NCBI GenBank assembly: GCA_029204225.1
Contig: CM055109.1
Span: 42,486,044-42,550,043, forward strand
Source of the DNA: Diphasiastrum complanatum
Lineage: Eukaryota > Streptophyta > Lycopodiopsida > Lycopodiales > Lycopodiaceae
Length of the DNA: 64,000 nt
Direction of reading: 5' to 3'
The translations under genes and the position numbers were made by a program. The notes beneath the pieces were generated by a model. That model was given only the letters and a program-made list of their open reading frames with translations. It did not search any database and had not been told where the DNA came from. Shown here piece after piece: positions 1 to 14,900 of this stretch (positions are counted from its first letter, which is position 1; every line of letters begins with the position of its first letter).

Positions 1-660
1 GTTGGGTTGATTGGGTGAGAATATGTTGGAATGTGAATGTTGGGTGAGAATGGATGGTTCAAGAGGTTATTTTTTTTAATGTGAATGTTGGGTTGATTGG
101 GTGAGAATAGATGGGTTAAAGAGGTTATTTTTCTTTTGGGGTTTCATGATAGTTTAGGGGTGAGATGAAGGTCTGGGTGGTTGGGGTGAGGCTCGAACCT
201 AGGGCGAGCCTTCCAGAAATTCTCGACGGCCGGGTTAGGGCCGAAGAGGGGGTTTGGAAATAGTTTTCAACCAGCAATTGTCGCGTCTCGGTACAACCTC
301 ACTAACTGCGACATTGCCCCAAGCGCAAAGATAAAGTCTTCATCGCACGCCCTCACTATATACCCACGGTTCTCCCACCATCCGCCTTCTTGCTTATGGG
401 ACATATCTCTCTTCGCAATTCTATAGCCTCTGCTGTCCCCGCCCAACTCTTTCCTGGCCTGCCATGCATAGCAGATGCCGCCTTCCCCAACACTATCTAT
501 GTTTGTGGCCTTCAATCCAAGCCGATCAGGTGCAGAGAAAGGTTCCTTCTATCCTTTGATGGCCTGAAAGTAACAATCATGGGCTGAGAGTGGTAACAGC
601 GTTACGAGTACAATGGAAAACGACAGGAGTCTTTGTGAGTTGCAAAGATAAAGGAAGAGA
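1..660 (-). repeat. Repeat arm, copy 1, segment A (inverted relative to copy 2)
   Basis: This segment reads, on the minus strand, as a close match to 57464-58060. The match includes the ORF at 267-515 and the flanking text around 'cctagggcgagcc'. The outer end (1-130) carries two imperfect units of a GTTGGGTTGATTGGGTGAGAAT motif. The repeat continues off the left edge of the window, so its true end is unknown. No transposase, LTR terminus or poly(A) tail is visible, so the class is undetermined: transposon arm, segmental duplication or captured gene fragment are all possible. Confidence 0.8.
267..515 (-). CDS. Unidentified 82-codon ORF in repeat arm, copy 1
   Basis: The ORF encodes about 82 residues including the stretch GEGGICYAWQARKELGG and a C-terminal QLVRLYRDATIAG. 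I do not recognise the family. The listed start is not a clear ATG: the open frame extends upstream to an AG that could be a splice acceptor (minus strand, near 545), so this may be an internal or terminal exon and not a complete gene. The copy at 57608-57856 differs at only about two residues (N to K, D to G) and some synonymous sites, so both copies are recent or constrained. A gene fragment carried by a repeat is the safest reading. Confidence 0.35.
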   Translation of the reverse strand: MKATNIDSVGEGGICYAWQARKELGGDSRGYRIAKRDMSHKQEGGWWENRGYIVRACDEDFIFALGAMSQLVRLYRDATIAG

Positions 661-662
661 TA

Positions 663-952
663 CATAGAAGGGGGATAAAGTAGCTGACATTATTCAGCCT
701 GTTTTTGCTACCTTTTGAGGTTTGTTTGTACAGAGATCGCGATATCGTCTACGCTATCTGGCTTTCAAACTTGGCACAAAACCTTTGAAAAGTAAGCAGA
801 CTTGTTCATTGATCCTTGACAATAATATTCTGTAAATATTGTAGTAAAAGAACGCAAGGCCAATAGTTAGAAGAAAAATAAGGAGATGGTATATTGCCTC
901 ATGAGCTACATCTCTCTGATTTACCTAGTTAATTCTGGATTTTTTTTGCTTC
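663..952 (+). repeat. Repeat arm, copy 1, segment B (same orientation as copy 2)
   Basis: From 'catagaagggggataaag' to 'gatgatc' this segment matches 57175-57452 in the same orientation, although the adjoining segment A is inverted between the copies. Divergence rises toward its right end. No coding potential was recognised. Confidence 0.75.
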
Positions 953-3566
<2,614 letters not shown>

Positions 3567-3885
3567 ATTGAGATATCACGATCATTCCATCAAACACGGA
3601 GAGTATGATGTCCTTGAAGAAACACGAAAGCCCTCTCTTCCTTGTTACAACCCATACCGATCTTTCAGTATTGTAGGTATAGGAAAGATGACTTGTCCTT
3701 GTCATGGCCCTTGGACATCTTTTGACTGTATACTTTTTGTTGATCATGGATGTTCATGCAAGGGTTAAAAGTATTAGCTTAACATCCATTCTTGACAGCA
3801 TTATGACGTTGTGAGTTGTCAATAGCTCAAGGACCACTTTTTGCTATATGTGAGTGACATACATCACAAAGTGTTCCCATGCAAT

Positions 3886-4024
3886 TTAGACAGCCTATGC
3901 ACTGGAAATAAAAAAATGTTTGCCTTAGCGGTTAATGCCATGCAAATAAAAAATTTGGACAACCTATGCACTAGAAATTAAAAAATGTTTGCCCTAGTGG
4001 TTAATGCCATGCAAATAAAAAATT
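3886..4024 (+). repeat. Two-copy tandem duplication, unit about 70 bp
   Basis: The unit containing 'cctatgcactggaaat' and 'gttaatgccatgcaaat' occurs twice head to tail with a few substitutions. No coding potential. Confidence 0.85.
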
Positions 4025-5040
4025 CAATTGTAGCGACATCCAAATATAAGTTTAAAAAATAAAAGCTATCTCGGCCTCATTTTCTATCTATCAAAATCCC
4101 AATCGACATAAAACCAACAATTATTTCAAGATGAGGTAGCCACAATTGAGGATTTATTTTTAGTATCCCGAAGCTGAAATTCAATCACAAATTTTGCCTA
4201 ATGAAGTGAAGAAATACGTTATCATATTTTAGCCCGAAGACAATGGATACACTTTATCAAACATACATGTTCTTACCAAGTGTAAGAAACTAGCCATTTT
4301 TGGAGAGTGTTGGAAAACTTTCTGCATAGATTATATGTATTATTACAATAAAAGAGGACAAAATATTGCTTTACAAAAGGAAGTGTGACTTGGAAGCAAT
4401 TACTTAACCACTAAGAAGACTCATAATGCTAGAGAGTGGTTAAAGATTGTCATTGCACTCAAATTAAACTCTCATTTTGGAAACTACTACTAATAGACCT
4501 TAATGCTAGTATAAATCCAAGGCCAACAATTTCTAAAAACAGTCATGTTCCACAAAGTTTGTTAAGTTCTTCACTTGGAGATAAAGCAAATGATAAGCTA
4601 GACCTACTTTTGTAGCACATAACAATTCAATTTTAATGATACCCAAAGGCATTCAATAGAAGATGCCCTTAGCTTTAAGGATCCCTCAATGGGTGGTTAT
4701 CAATGACATCTAAACTAATCATTAGTGGCCCAACTTCACTTACTAGCTAGAAGGATCTGTTGAGAATATACAATGACCATCCTTAACATGTTTGTTAGCA
4801 TAAAAAATATTTATTAGGGTAGTCATAATCATTTTGATGAGTTGCATGATAACCATGATTAGCCTAAGTGCAAAAGCAACATCTACACCAATGCGTTAGA
4901 TAGTTGTATTGAATGGTAATAGGTCCAATAAGAAATCGTATATGATATTAGTAACCATAATATTGCATTACATGATCATGAAAGGTCACTAATGATTGAT
5001 TTAATGAGTTTGCTAGTCGATAACTGCAAGTATTGAGGCT
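4025..5040. other. Non-coding stretch, nothing recognised
   Basis: AT-rich sequence without supported exons, RNA genes or element termini. Confidence 0.5.
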
Positions 5041-5195
5041 ATATTACGAGTTCCCTTACAAGCTTCTACTTGTTGCCCTACAAGCTCTTGTGAGTTGCCC
5101 TACAAGCTCTTACAAGCTCCTATGAGTCGCCCTACAACCTCTTATGAGCCCCTATGAGTTTCTACAAGTTGCCCTATGAGCTCATGCAGGTTGTT
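5041..5195 (+). repeat. Degenerate minisatellite (CCCTACAAGCTCTTGTGAGTTG-like units)
   Basis: Several diverged units of roughly 20-25 bp built around GCCCTACAAGCTC and CTATGAGT are arranged in tandem. Non-coding. Confidence 0.7.
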
Positions 5196-5649
5196 GTTAA
5201 AAGGAAAAATCAATCACAAAAGTAGAAGGCATTCAATATTGATACCCTTTTCAATAGTTTATAGATTTGACAACAAATATACAAAAGTTCGAATTTGTGA
5301 TATAGTTCTATATTTACAAGCTAATTAAGCTTGATATAGAGAAGAACGAAGACCAAAAGCTATCATAGAAATAGGTGGTGCAAGGGCATTGATCTAAAAA
5401 CAAGAAAATAGGGTCTATTCCAATAAATATTAGAAGATGCTTAAAAATGTGCCACTTTGATTCTCCATTATGATTGTAATGATTGTCATCCAAAAATTTA
5501 ATAATGAGTCAATGCACTAATTAAAAAAAAAAATCACATGCGTATTCAAAAGACTTCCATTTGTTCAAAATTGATGGGGTGAAGTGCTTATTGTGTGTTA
5601 ACTTCATGAGGATCTAGTTATGGCACAACAAAAGTTAAATGCACACACA

Positions 5650-5953
5650 AACTACATGTCCTTGGCAGGTGTCCTAAAATCTATAATTAGGCCCAATATT
5701 GGCCACATATGCTACTCGAGATATGCCCTCGAGTATAGCATAACAAAAATAAAGTTATACTATACATGATAATTTTGTGTGGCTACCCAACTAGTTCGCT
5801 AGTTACGTGATGGTTCCCGACACATATGTCAATAGTGGTCATGTCCCGAACACTACAGAAAATAGTATCTCTAATTAACTGTACATTTATTGCATTATCA
5901 CATTTGAAGCTTACATAAAATAAATCAGATCAACTCTAATTTCTAACACTCTC
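5650..5953 (-). mobile_element. Probable copia-type LTR remnant with polypurine tract
   Basis: Read on the minus strand, a purine-rich run (AAGGGAGAG) is followed by TGTTAGAA, the layout of a polypurine tract next to the start of an LTR. It closely resembles the clearer PPT-LTR junction near 63231. The far LTR boundary and the internal domain were not found. Confidence 0.35.
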
Positions 5954-6965
5954 CCTTAAGCTCAAATGTAATAGGAGTAAACGATAAACAACATGTAGCA
6001 ATGTCTGGAGTATCCAATAGATGTTATGCATACTATAGGCCCTCAAAAGCCAACACCACTACCTATATAGATTGTCAGAGGGTTTTTAAAGTGTGACACA
6101 TGGGCCACATCAAGGTCTCATACTTATGTAGAGCCCAATTTGTAGCATTGTCTACGTGATTGGAATGTTATAGCAATATGGGATTCTTTGGTGATCCTTC
6201 AAGAGATTGTCTTAAAATATTTAGTTACGCACATAGAATGACCTTTTGATGCATGTCATCTCCTCTTACAATTTAGTTCAAATTTAGTAGCTTGGCTTTG
6301 TAATGTAGCATATATTAGAAATTAGATACATAGAGTTGCAAAATTTACATTCATTCTAAGCTTGTATTTTTTGTTATTTAGTATCAAAGAGCTATATGTA
6401 GTTTGATGCATTAATTGCCATTTACATCATTGAATGTAGTCTCATTTAATGATCATATACAAATAGCTCACATTTGATTTCATTTACAATCCCCAAATGT
6501 GACTTCAAACACATTATTTACATAATGGATAGTTGGGACCTCTTCTGCCCATTTATTAGACTGCTTAAAAAGCAGAATGGCACCACTTCTCCCACCCTTT
6601 GTTTTCGTTTTTGAGAAGTCGATTATGTTTTTTAAATGCAAAGCAAGTTTCACAATGGTCATGCAAAAAAAGCTCATTATCCATTGGAGCCTAGCCAGAT
6701 GACATTCTACTTGGGTAGGGTGAACCGAGGCTGAGCCTCACTTATGACTCCTTACCAAGCAGAATGTACATTCTACCCGGCTCATTCAATAATAATGCCT
6801 CAACATGCTCTAACGTAATACCAAGTGCTCATAAATTCTTCGTATTCTAGAGGCATCTCCAGAAGCACATTGTTTATGTACATTTTGAACCAAATTTTTT
6901 TGTGAGCATTTTCGTCATAATTTTTAAGCGGACAACCAATAAAAAGTTGACACATAGCACATGAG

Positions 6966-7405
6966 GAACATGCATGTGGACAACCAATGACGGGTTGCGG
7001 AATGTGCATGCGCTATGTGGTAGCTCATCATTGGCTGTCCGCATGCACATTTTGTCAAAAAAAAAAAAAATGGAAAGAATTTCGTGAAAAATGGGAACAC
7101 CAAAACAAAAAATTTAAAAAAAAAATTCTAGGAAAAAACGTGATAAACAAAGTTTGCAAAAAAAAAAAAGTGAAAGAAAAAGAAAATTCTCAAAAGAAAA
7201 CGTGAAAAAGAGATGAAAAAGCGAAATGTGCATGTGCAATGTGGTAGCCCGTCATCATGCACATTCCGTCAAAAAAATGGAAAGAATTTTGCAAAAAATG
7301 AGAAGACAAAAAAGAAACTTAAAAAAAAAAAAATTCTAGAAAAAAAAAATGAAAAAAAAATCTGCAAGAAGAAAAAGCGAAACAAAATGGAAAAGAAACA
7401 ATGGC
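6966..7405 (+). repeat. Imperfect tandem duplication with A-rich spacers and an inner inverted repeat
   Basis: Two units beginning near 'gtgcatgcgctatgtggtag' (6999) and 'gtgcatgtgcaatgtggtag' (7227) are each followed by 'catgcacattttgtc' or 'catgcacattccgtc', an A-run and 'atggaaagaattt'. Arms near 6968-6998 and 7018-7051 are also roughly inverted around GGACAACCAATG/CATTGGCTGTCC. It may be a decayed MITE-like element that duplicated. The Lys-rich ORFs here are an effect of the A-runs. Confidence 0.55.
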
Positions 7406-7429
7406 AAAAATAAATAAAATCTTCGCGCT

Positions 7430-8490
7430 TGTCATTACCAGTGTTGGGCGGGTATTGATATTTTCAATACCAGTCGGGGTCCTCGTATTATGTACTTTTT
7501 ATAAAATTTTGATACCAGTCGGGTATCAGTATCACATGTTTGCAAATTGGTGGTTGGTATCAACCAACCTTGGTATTGCAGGGGTGATACCAGTAGTGTA
7601 TAAACCCGGGTATGAGTATATAATTTTTTTTCTTTTAAAATTAGCCATTTTATAAGGGGTAGTATGCATTTAATGAAAAGCATGACCTTTTTTAATGTAA
7701 TATTGCAGATGATTGTAAAGGCCAATAATTTGTCGGTGCCCACGAATGTCTTTGGGACACCATAATATTGATCACATATGTAAATTTTGGAAACTAACTA
7801 GAAATGGATACTGTATTGATACCATGTTAAATTCGAATTTTTCGCCCCTAATTTGGGTATTGATATTTGCATTGATTGGCTAAAACGAGCCCGGGTCGAG
7901 TATCGACCATAGTATCACAAATTCATATACCGGGCGGGTATGTTTAATGATACCATTGCTGATACCATTGATGATACACAGGGGAAGGCTACTGCACTCG
8001 GGTCTTCTACCCTGCTCGGTGGGTCCTAAGGGTGGGAGGGCTTGTCCCCTCCGCCATAAAAGTGCAATGTGCCTCTAAACCAATGTTGGACAGGTATATA
8101 GTTGCTCGGCTGGGATCAACAATGATATCGTAGAACATATCCGATTGGTATATGATTTTGTAATACTAGGGTCAAAAATTGGATCCCCCAGTTTTAACTA
8201 TCTTTATACTCATATTGATATCTGAGTTTGGGAGATTTTAGGGGCATCAATACTAATATATTTATAGTGAATTTTATTGAAATATAAAATTACATATTAC
8301 CTTTTAAAAAAAGTTTTTTTAACAATTAGTACGTTTCGATTTATACTAATCTACATCTCGTAGACCTAGTTTTATTAATACCTGATCGATATGAAATTTG
8401 TGAAAAAATTGTAATACTTGGACGCGGGGGTTATTAAATTTTAATACCCACCCAATAGTGCTCTAAACACACCTGACCTATTTTTAATCC
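7430..8490. repeat. Stretch dense in GATACCA / CGGGTAT motifs
   Basis: Variants of GATACCAGTCGGGTATCAG and related short inverted pairs recur many times. They are irregularly spaced, so this is not a clean tandem array. No ORF or element terminus was recognised. It could be an old, internally repetitive transposon. Confidence 0.35.
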
Positions 8491-8527
8491 TCAAGGCCAT
8501 AGAGTAACACAAGTGAAGATGTAAGGA

Positions 8528-8533
8528 CACGTG
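8528..8533 (+). promoter_or_regulatory. G-box (CACGTG) upstream of the DUF4795 gene
   Basis: A CACGTG core in the context ACACGTGG lies about 295 bp upstream of the proposed start codon. This is the plant bZIP/bHLH binding core. Its position is suitable for a promoter element, but the transcription start is unknown and one hexamer can occur by chance. Confidence 0.3.
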
Positions 8534-8696
8534 GAATTTGTGAGGAGACATGATCTCCTGCCTACCTACCTCTTCACCCCCAAAAGCTCTTAACACCCGC
8601 CATTTTTATCCCCTCTCGTTTCATCGTCATCTTCATCTTCCTCGGCAGCAGCAATCTTCCTCTTCATCGGTAGCACCAGCAGATAGAGATAAATCT

Positions 8697-8750
8697 ATGG
8701 CGATGGCCGAGAGTCTCTGCATTATTGTCTTAATAATTGTCAGGATTTAA
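8697..8750 (+). other. Possible upstream ORF (17 codons) in the leader
   Basis: ATGGCGATGGCCGAGAG opens a 17-codon frame that ends before the main start at 8824. It could be a regulatory uORF, or it could mark an additional short 5' exon. Sequence alone does not decide. Confidence 0.25.
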
Positions 8751-8823
8751 GCATTGTGTAAGCAGGCTAGGCTGACTGCTCTGGTTTGGTTGAGCAGCGA
8801 CTGTGGTGAAGAATCGATTTGCT

Positions 8824-8982
8824 ATGGAGATGGAGCAGCAGCAGCGGCAGGATGATGCGGCAAAGGACGTGCAGGTTATCCGAGACGTGCTGTCCGTGCA
8901 GCACGTCCCTGTGGTGGCTTCATTGCACTGGGAAAAGCTGTGCACTCTTCTGCATTCGCTTTGTGATAGCATCGCCACACAG
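8824..8982 (+). CDS. Exon 1 of the DUF4795 gene
   Basis: Begins MEMEQQQRQDD and runs 53 codons to SIATQ, ending at CACAG|GTAGCA in phase 0. The frame continues upstream without an ATG, so 8824 (or 8830) is the first usable start. Contains a compact helical stretch (LHWEKLCTLLHSLCDSI). Confidence 0.7.
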
Positions 8983-11900
8983 GTAGCATTGCTTTTTACA
9001 TTGTGTGGTATTTCTTTGATTTCTTGTCCCATTCAATTGTTTCTTAAGCTTCAGCTCAAAAATCTTTACGTGTTTTGATGGTTTTTTTTTGCATTTTTCT
9101 GCTGTTCAGGTTCAGTAATTGATTAGAATTTTTGGAGTCAGTTGTTTCTTAAGGTTCAGTTTCAAAATCTTTGCGTTATTTCACTGATTTGCCTTTTTCT
9201 GCTATCCTCGTTCGCATGTGATTGATTTTTTGCAGTTTGTAACTGTCGATCAGATTCCCATGATATTGTGTGTGTATAGCAGACACATGCCTTATTATAC
9301 ACTGTTTCAACCTTGTTAGTTGCGCATTCCTCCTTTCCCTATTCGAGATGGCCGATGAATTTTTATGTAGTTTGTAGGAGTCTTTTGCTCTTCATATTAT
9401 TCCCGAGAATTTTATGGTGAAACTATGATCAAAGCGAAACAGTTCCCCAAATCCTTCGGTACCTTTCAATTCAGAGATTCTTAGCTGTTAGTGATTCTGT
9501 ATCCGGTTTGAATTTTTCTGTCGACGTCGACGCAGTTTCAACCTTTCATTAACTCAACTACGCTATGCGTTATAGTTACTAAGCTGAAGATGCGTATATT
9601 TTGATCCTTCAAAGATGCAAACTACGAAAGCGAGAAAGAACCACTATCATTTTTGCTCCGCGAGGCCCGAAAATATCAAGAAAGATTTTGTAGAGCATGT
9701 ATGGAATATACAGTCAGAGCAGTGAAGCCTAATGATTGAGACTTTTAAAAGCCAACCGTCAGCTCCCTATTTGGTTCGTTTTCAGCTCTAGTCAAGTAAG
9801 ACTCGTGTAAAGTAGAGCTATGGGGATACTCACCTTTGAAGTCTCTCGTCAATAACAGAGTATAGCTACTTTTCCTCAGCTTTTTCCCAGCTAACAGAGC
9901 TGTACTTTTTTTCTATTACTATTAGTGCCCATTTATTCTGGATGTCAAATACTCTTCCCATTAATTTATAGTCATGAATGCACCAAATCCTCCCCGTCTT
10001 AGCGCCTTTCTGTTTGTATTGGATCCTGTGTCTTAAATTTATACATATATGGCCAAATTACCTATGGACTAGGCCAAGAGCATTGTACAACAAAGAAGTC
10101 GATGAATTGACGATCCTAGGTCCATTGTCTTTAAAAAATCAAGTTAAAATTTTTGAATAACTCTTGCATTTTAACTTCTCGTAGTAATGCACGCGTGACC
10201 TTATAATCACAAGCAGCTGTTCTACTGGAATTTTGAATCTCGTCTGGCATGCTAGGCACTACGCCTCGAGAAAGCAGAGGAGCAAGGAAGAAATTTTGCA
10301 ACAGTCAAAGACGAGCTTGATAAAGTCTGGTAATTCCCAACACTACCACTTCTACCTATGCAGGAGCTTTGCAATGCGGGGACTTTCATTCCTTGAGACT
10401 GAGAACGAAAGCTTGAATTTGTTCAGATATTTTAGTAAAAATTGTCTGAAAGCATAAAATCTAACATAACCTTCTAAACTGTGGCGCTGAAGAGTATTTT
10501 ACTCAGTAGAAATGCATTGAAGGAAGTGAAGGAATGTAAGGAGAGCGAACAAGAGCAGCAAAAAAACTGGTCTAAGCTGATGGAAGATCGTATGGCAAGC
10601 CTGCAAAAAGAGTTAGCGTTTTCTTTTTCTTCTGCCGTTATGCAAGCTATCGTGTTGCTATAGGATTATGGATTATTTTGATATTTGGACAAAGAGCTTA
10701 GTTTTTGTGCTAGTGCTGATTGCTATTTGTGAATCTGGAACTTAGCAGGCAGGAGGCAAGCCTCACCAGATCGACACAGTTCAATGACACCGTGAATTTG
10801 CTTCAGAACGTAGACCTTGCACTGTTGCAGTCTCTTCCACAACGCTTGGAAACAATGGAGGAGGCAGCAAAAAAATTGTCTACATTTACGGTCAGCATGC
10901 TGGACGAAGGTACAGCTCAGGGAATTGGTAGAAACTTAGCAGAAAAAGAATTGAATAGTCAATCTGGCAGAACGGAAAAGATTGGAGATAAGATGGCTAC
11001 AGGAGGAATTGAAATGGAAGAAAATGCAGCTTACGAACTGGCATCACAGAAAAATTCAGCTCACGAAATGGAATCACAGAAAAACAAACACGCCCAGTCC
11101 TCAAGTGAAAAGTTTGAAGCATTGCATTTAGATTCTGCAGAGCAGAACGAAAGGATTCATAACTTAGAATCACAAGTAAGATGCCAATGCATCTTGGAGT
11201 TTTCAGAGTGCTACTGCAATCAACATGCTAGGAACAAGCAACCGAGGCTTCTTATATATGAATTTTTTACAGATCGAAGAACATCCTTCATAGTATCAAA
11301 CACAGGCTTGTTTTGCATGTGTCTCATCCTTTTAAATGAGAATTTGAAGATAACCTCTGTCTTCTCTCTGAGTTATCTTCATCTCATTTTCTTGAATAGA
11401 AGCTTCATTATGCCCCTGCTAACTTGCAGTACGAGGAGCTAAAGACATTAACAAGGCAGACTACCAGGGCACAAGCCTATGATTTAGAAGCACTTCAGAA
11501 GTATTGCCGGGTAACTAGTTGCTGAACTTTGAGAGATAGCTGTAGATCTACCGGTTTGTTCAAGCTGCTTATTTTTTTTTGACGTAAAAGAAATTCACAA
11601 ACACAATGTTGCATGGAATTCTAAACTACTGCAAGAATTATCACAGTTTATCAACATGGCTCACAACAATAGACAGGAATAAATTTTTCATTGTCAATGG
11701 ACATTGATAATCGCATTAAAGCTCTTTTGAGATTATTGGAAAAGAAACAAGATAAGTTAGTCCAATGTTATATGAATATCAAGCCATGATTGCACATTCC
11801 TGGAACACGTTATGGGATTTCCAAATAGGGTTTCCTGGAACGTGTTTTTTGTTTTGTTTTAAGGTCTTTTCCAAAAATTCCAGGTTTTTTGATGTTTTCT

Positions 11901-14900
11901 TGGTTTATTGAATTAATAAAATAATTGTGTTGTCTTAATAAATATTTTTTTGAGATTTGTAATGTTTTTTCATTAAGGTATTGACTCATTTTTTTGTTTT
12001 TAGGTAAAAAAACATAGTGTTCCGGAATGAATGTTCCTGAATGCAGATGCAGCGGAACTTGTTCCGCTGCATCTGTGCAGTTTGGCTTGACTTCAAGGCT
12101 ATGTTTTAAGTAATTTTTATCTCAGGCACTTCGGTCCGATTTCGAAATGAGCCCACTGTTAGATCTAGATGTAAAATCAGGTGAGAATGCAACTGAAGGT
12201 GGACAGCCAGTTCTCGAGGGTGCAATTGCAGAGCTCCAAAATCGGCTGCAGAGAAAAGCTGATGCAGACACTGTTAATCAGCTTTTACATAGTTCACAGA
12301 GCATGCAGGATGTAAGTTACAGCTGCCTCATACGACCATTGTCTATTATTATTGAGTTCCTGAGACATACGCAGATAGATTTAGGACTCAGGAGCAATTG
12401 CTAGTTAACGAGTCCAATAAAAGAGCGGTAGCTTTCTCAGATATTTTGGAGAATTGTTGACAAGTGCTTTTCTTCTATGAATACTAGGTTTTTGGAAGTA
12501 TCATTGAAACGTTGCTGGCATTCCAATTCTCCTTCAGATAATCCTTAGAATGGGAGCTACAGTGGATGACATCAAGTCAGATATGCGCAAAAATTCATCA
12601 ACATCAAACTTAACCGAAAAGGCACTAGCAGTTCCATTTAGCACAATCGTAAATCAAGAAACTCAAGTAAGAGATTCAAGATTCTAATTGGTTTGAGAAT
12701 GACATGCATGAAATATCCAGAAGTTGTGCTTATTCTCTTGTAGACATTTTGTTTGCAGTCTTGATTGCTTTTAACATTTTGAATTGTTCTTAACCTACAT
12801 GTGTACATATCCTTAAACCTGTCCATTGAGTCAAATCTTTGTATTTATTTAACAATAAAGAGAGGTAGAAGCATAAACCACAACATCTGGTAATTGACAA
12901 GAGTGGATTTTTGCTCAACTCTTTAGGCTGTAGTTTCATCAACTTTTACTCAAATTTGAGGATAGAGAGTCTTGGACCAATACCAAGAGGGCACTGTGCA
13001 CTCATGACTACTAAAATGTAGTCCTCGTGTTCCATGTGGATATTTTAGAAGAGTAAGGGAGTCCATCAATGCATGTGGCATCATGGTGATTTAATACGCA
13101 CTTTGTGTAGGACTAGTCTTCCAGAGAAACTCTTGCTTGTGAAAGTTGTGCTCTTATACAAGGTGAAGATCTAATCACTGCCTAATTTATGGTCTACTTG
13201 TTCATTTTCATTTTTTTAATTTTGATGTTGCTTATGTAAGGATATGTCAATCAGCGAATGGGCTGCTTTTTTGAGGGTGCGCCTAGAAACAATTTTTGAA
13301 ATTTTTTTAAGTGTTTTATTTTTGCATGCGTTATGTATTTTTGTATCTGACAACATAGCCACAAGCATTCTAGCATAAGGAATAAAATTACATACAAAAC
13401 TCAAGTTAATTTGTTACTCTTCGTACTGGTCTACTTATATACAAATTATTGGAGTTGTCATATTTGTCATAAATAAGTTTATGTTGCAAAGATCAAGGGC
13501 ATGCTTGTGTGGAATGTTTGTAGACGACTCATTTACTCACCTTAAGGGTTGGAGTTTAATTACACTCAATTGCACATGGACACAACAAATAAGCTCCACC
13601 ATCCATGCAATATGTCCTTGTCACAAGAACCCAGGTGCTACCAAGCATTTGCCCTCTCCCTATTACCTAACATTGTGCTTAGTGAACTAGAGAGCCTGGC
13701 TGCCTATTGAGTCCATTCCTAACCTAATCGTCATCGTGAACAGGAATCATATGCGCAAGAATCCCAAATCTATCCCTGCTCAATTATGAACACTTGCATA
13801 TGTACCAAGAATCTATTACCATGAATCTCGACCTACATCCAATAGAATCACATGCATTCTTATGGAATCTAACATCAAAATACAAGAGGTCTACATATCC
13901 CACACACTGCAACATACAAGAACAATGGACCAATGAAACACACGAGAGATGAGAGAGCCAAAGTCTCCAAATGGGCCACCACTTGCAACCTTTCTCTCCA
14001 ATTGTATGCCAAAGCTTTCAAAATAGTGGAGATGGGACACTCTCTTTCTCCCAAAGCTCTAGAATCCTTGTAAGATTCTTCTCCTCCTTCAAGCACCCAT
14101 ATCTCCTTGCATTCCAATAAAAGCACACTCTTGAATGAATCCCCTCTTCATGCCCTACCACCTTAATAGTATATTGTGGAAGTTGGTTAGGGATAGGGTT
14201 AGGAGCTATTTTTAGAACATATGCCTCCTTTGGATAGGTTGCCCTCCTCCCTAGGACCTTTTCATGCATTCACTTTTAGCAAACATGCCCTAGTTTGGGA
14301 AAACAACACGCACGAAGTCACTTAGGTAACTCATTGCCTGAAAATAGCATTGTTCGGTCATAACTTTGCTTCCAATCACCACATGCGAGGTTCCTCTTCT
14401 CGACAAGCTATCCGATACTGATTCGAAAGATTTGATGCCTACTTTTTGCTCAAACGACGGTTCTCTTCACGCTTTATGCCACCCTAACGACAAAGGTGCC
14501 AACCATGGTCCCAAAGTGTCAAAAACCCTAACTACACTTTATCATTAGTACATTTGATGATCTAGTGTCCTGAAAGCATAATAGAAGATCAATCTGCCCA
14601 AACTACTAGTCTCTTTGATGGATTGACTATCATACTTTGTAGACAATACATTTGTCTACCTAAGAGTAGTAGTCCTTCGATGATCTGGAAGTTGTCAATG
14701 AGATGAACAAAACACGTGTGTCCATTTGTGTACTTAGTCTTTCGACCACACTAAGTATATAGTCCAATTCGATTACTTACATACACTCAATAGACAAGTT
14801 GGTTAGCCAGATGTACAACACGTTCTTACTTGGCAGATTGCTTGTTTATACCTACATCTAATAACATATTTAAAATGTTGCACAATGTTCCATGCTACTA

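Noticed and set aside
7060-7413. Lys-rich ORFs
   Set aside because: They result from A-runs in a tandem duplication. Codons and residues are those of homopolymer, not of a basic protein.
9078-10255. A further exon in intron 1 of the DUF4795 gene
   Set aside because: No open stretch with matching splice sites and coiled-coil composition was found.
10369-10457. Exon between exons 2 and 3 of the DUF4795 gene (ETENESLNLF)
   Set aside because: It can be entered in frame after exon 2, but no donor returns the phase needed by the next exon. Direct joining of exon 2 to 10507 works better.
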